Assembly: GCA_937926975.1 (NCBI GenBank)
Contig: CALBCJ010000020.1
Coordinates: 1 to 11,767, forward strand
Source of the DNA: an uncultured Propionibacteriaceae bacterium
GTDB taxonomy: Bacteria > Actinomycetota > Actinomycetes > Propionibacteriales > Propionibacteriaceae
Reading direction: 5' to 3'
Length of the DNA: 11,767 bases
The notes under the pieces were generated by a model, which was not told the origin of the DNA, did no database searches, and saw only the letters and a list, made by a program, of their open reading frames with translations. Positions 9,952-11,767 of this stretch are shown here, piece by piece. The position numbers and the translations under genes were made by a program. The number at the start of each line of letters is the position of its first letter. Position 1 is the first letter of the stretch.

Positions 9952-11655
9952 CTAGGCGACCGGCTCGGCCACGGCGGCAGCCGGCAGGGTGGGCAGTCGG
10001 TGACCGCAGTGCAGCGGCCAGGACCAGGTCCCGTCGACCGAGACCAGCCGGACCCCGCCCTGCTCCAGCCAGGAGGCGATCAGCTCGGTCTCCTCAATGG
10101 TGGCGGCCGGCAGCGCAACGGCGGGGGCGGAGACCTCTTCACCGCTGGCGACCGCCAGCTCGGCGACCTGCACCGGGTTCTCGCCAGGCCGGCTACGGGC
10201 AGCGGCGGCAAGCCGCCCGTACCGGAAGACGTGAATCTCCCAGCTGCTCTCAACCCGGCGGGCGGCCACGATCTCGGCACAGGTCGCCAGGCTCTGGACC
10301 CGGTGCTGACGGCGCATCGCTGCCTCCAGGGTGCGCAGCCGTCGGTGGACGGTGCCGGCCTCCTCGTACCGCTGCTGGCTGCTGAGCAGCTGCAGCCGCT
10401 GCTGTGCGGCCTGCAGCACGGGGCGGATGTCGCCGCGGAGCACCAGGTCGGCCCGCTCTACCACGGCCCGGTAGCTCTCGGCGCCGGGCCCGAGCTGGCA
10501 CGGCGCGGGGCAGTGGCCCAGCTCGGCCTGGGCGCAGGCCGCTTGAGGCCGGCTGCGGGACAGACGCTGCGAGCAGCGGCGTAGCGGACAGGCGTCGTAG
10601 AGGGCCAGCAGTGCCTCCTCTGCCGAGGCCCGGGCCCGGAACGGGCCAAGGTAGCGGGCACCGTCGGGGCGGACCTGGCGGACCACCGAGATCCGGGGGA
10701 ACGGCTCCTGAGTGAGCTTCAGCCAGTGCCACCGGTCCTGGGCCTTCGAGCGCCGGTTGTAGCGCGGGGCGTGCGCAGCGATCAGCCGCAGCTCCAGCAC
10801 CGAGGCCTCCAGACCGGTCTGGCAGGGCACCGCCTCGACCCCGGTCGCGACCCGGACCATCTCGTCGATCCAGGGGCGGGTCTGTGACGCGGTGAAGTAG
10901 CTGCGGACCCGGGACCGGACGTGGCGGGACGTCCCCACGTACACGTACTCGCGGTGAGGGCCGTCGGGGCCCGCTGTGTCGCGGACGAAGAAGTAGACCC
11001 CCGGCCCGGGCGGCAGGCCGCGCGCCCAGACCCGCTTCGCCCGCCGGGCCGGGTCGACCTTGCGGGTGAGCTCGATCAGGTCCTCGACCGTACGGACCTG
11101 AAGGCTGCCCACTCGCTCGATCAGGGCGTGCAGCACGTCGACCGTCGCCCGGGCGTCCGACAGGGCCCGGTGGTCGGGGGTGACCCGGGCCCTGAAGTGA
11201 GCCGCCAGGGTCCCCAGCTTGCAGTTGGGGACCTCGTCGCGCCGGAGCACCGACCGGGCCAGCGCGACCGTGTCGAGAACTGTCAGGCCCGGCCACGGGT
11301 GCCCGAGGGCGGCGCAGGCACGCTTCAGGAAGCCAACATCGAAGCGGGCGTTGTGGGCCACCAGGACGCAGCCGGCTGCGAACTGGAGGAAGGACGGCAG
11401 CACCTCGGCCAGGCGGGGAGCGGTGGCCACCATCGAGCTGGTGATCCCGGTCAGGACAGAGATCGAGGCCGGGATCTGGGTCTGCGGGTTCACCAGGGTC
11501 TGGAACTCGCCGGTCACCTCGCCGCCGCGGACCCGGACCGCCCCGAGCTCGGTGATCGCACAGTCCTCAGCGCTACCAGTGGTCTCCAGGTCCACCACAC
11601 AGAACGTGACCTCGGCCAGGGGAGTCCCGGCATCCAGCAGCGAGGGTTGGGTCAT
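9952..11655 (-). CDS. DEDD exonuclease / GIY-YIG (UvrC-like) fusion nuclease
   Basis: Encodes 567 residues. Residues 15-180 form a DnaQ-like 3'-5' exonuclease with all DEDDh residues: Asp22 and Glu24 (VDLETTG), Asp106 (HNARFD), His162 and Asp167 (DHRALSD). Residues 215-300 form a GIY-YIG domain (GVYFFVRD; EYVYVGTSRHVRSRV; conserved Glu in GLEASVLELRLIAAHAPRYN). Then a Cys-bearing segment (ACPLRRCS...ACAQAELGHCPAPC) like that of UvrC, and a UVR-like helix (about 418-442, SSQQRYEEAGTVHRRLRTLE). The UvrC RNase H-like and HhH parts are missing, so it resembles a Cho-like single-incision nuclease joined to an exonuclease. Rv2191 of M. tuberculosis has the same make-up and lies next to trpD. A role in DNA excision repair is inferred. 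ATG 11655 has no ribosome site; TACCGT (11663-11668, minus) could be the -10 of a leaderless message. The RAM gene follows after 9 bases. Confidence 0.93.
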   Translation of the reverse strand: MTQPSLLDAGTPLAEVTFCVVDLETTGSAEDCAITELGAVRVRGGEVTGEFQTLVNPQTQIPASISVLTGITSSMVATAPRLAEVLPSFLQFAAGCVLVAHNARFDVGFLKRACAALGHPWPGLTVLDTVALARSVLRRDEVPNCKLGTLAAHFRARVTPDHRALSDARATVDVLHALIERVGSLQVRTVEDLIELTRKVDPARRAKRVWARGLPPGPGVYFFVRDTAGPDGPHREYVYVGTSRHVRSRVRSYFTASQTRPWIDEMVRVATGVEAVPCQTGLEASVLELRLIAAHAPRYNRRSKAQDRWHWLKLTQEPFPRISVVRQVRPDGARYLGPFRARASAEEALLALYDACPLRRCSQRLSRSRPQAACAQAELGHCPAPCQLGPGAESYRAVVERADLVLRGDIRPVLQAAQQRLQLLSSQQRYEEAGTVHRRLRTLEAAMRRQHRVQSLATCAEIVAARRVESSWEIHVFRYGRLAAAARSRPGENPVQVAELAVASGEEVSAPAVALPAATIEETELIASWLEQGGVRLVSVDGTWSWPLHCGHRLPTLPAAAVAEPVA

Positions 11656-11682
11656 GGCCGAGACGGTACCGAGGCCCTCTGA

Positions 11683-11711
11683 CAGTCGTTCCTCACCGCT
11701 GGTTCGTCCAG
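11683..11711 (+). repeat. Dispersed 29-bp repeat, right copy
   Basis: Matches the copy at 2-30 at 28 of 29 positions, same orientation. Here it is framed by ACAGTC (11682-11687) and GACTGT (11711-11716), a 6-bp inverted repeat that the left copy lacks on its inner side. It sits 28-56 bases upstream of the start codon of the nuclease gene, over the region where a -35 would lie. Confidence 0.6.
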
Positions 11712-11722
11712 ACTGTGCTTGA

Positions 11723-11744
11723 CCGCCGCGGCCTCCGCCGCGGC
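11723..11744. repeat. GC-rich short tandem repeat
   Basis: CCGCCGCGGC occurs at 11723-11732 and 11735-11744, next to the dispersed repeat. Each unit contains the palindrome CCGCGG. No gene is supported in the last 112 bases of the window. Confidence 0.5.
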
Positions 11745-11767
11745 TCGGCCGCTCCGCCTGACACGCC

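Noticed and set aside
9433..10584. 383-residue plus-strand open frame
   Set aside because: Runs antisense through three genes with good motifs and overlaps; composition is that of a shadow frame.
1..11767. Prophage, transposon or defence system
   Set aside because: No integrase, transposase, terminase, restriction, toxin-antitoxin or CRISPR gene is visible; all genes fit ordinary actinobacterial content with even codon use.

Overview
The window is very GC-rich, with gene bodies ending almost every codon in G or C, GTG starts, short intergenic gaps and TANNNT-type -10 elements close to start codons. Gene content matches a high-GC actinobacterium (Actinomycetota). From memory of Mycobacterium tuberculosis gene order, two blocks look conserved: the Rv2206/Rv2205c/Rv2204c set (DUF3043 membrane protein, glycerate-kinase-like protein, HesB/ErpA) and the Rv2192c/Rv2191 pair (trpD and a DnaQ-UvrC fusion nuclease). 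I cannot assign genus or species.

Layout. 1-132: no convincing gene; one copy of a 29-bp repeat. 133-915 (minus): DUF3043 membrane protein followed by a 63-residue conserved small protein. 978-2236 (plus): degenerate glycerate-kinase-like protein and the Fe-S carrier ErpA. 2312-4869 (minus): an aldo/keto reductase and GuaB1, a GMP-reductase-type IMPDH relative. 4870-5273: the only long gap, holding what looks like a frameshifted HAD-phosphatase remnant and a promoter. 5274-6721 (plus): a phosphorylation-dead receiver-like protein overlapping trpD. 6718-8665 (minus): an A24 prepilin-peptidase-like membrane protein, a small helix-turn-helix protein and a membrane-anchored protein with a C-terminal sunset-like domain. 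8814-9320 (plus): cyclophilin PpiA. 9425-11655 (minus): a tight cluster of the DEDD-exonuclease/GIY-YIG fusion, a stand-alone RAM (Lrp ligand-binding) domain and a small membrane protein. 11656-11767: second copy of the end repeat and GC-rich sequence.

Most genes are housekeeping or conserved actinobacterial accessory functions: Fe-S assembly, purine salvage, tryptophan synthesis, protein folding, DNA repair. I see no complete mobile element, CRISPR array, tRNA or rRNA. The points most worth a second look are the dead receiver coupled to trpD, the altered PRPP loop of TrpD, the glycerate-kinase relative without its usual GEG motif, the HAD remnant where a cytochrome bc1/aa3 block often lies, the hairpin over the ribosome site of the sunset-domain gene, a palindrome upstream of the small HTH gene, and the near-identical repeat at both ends of the window.
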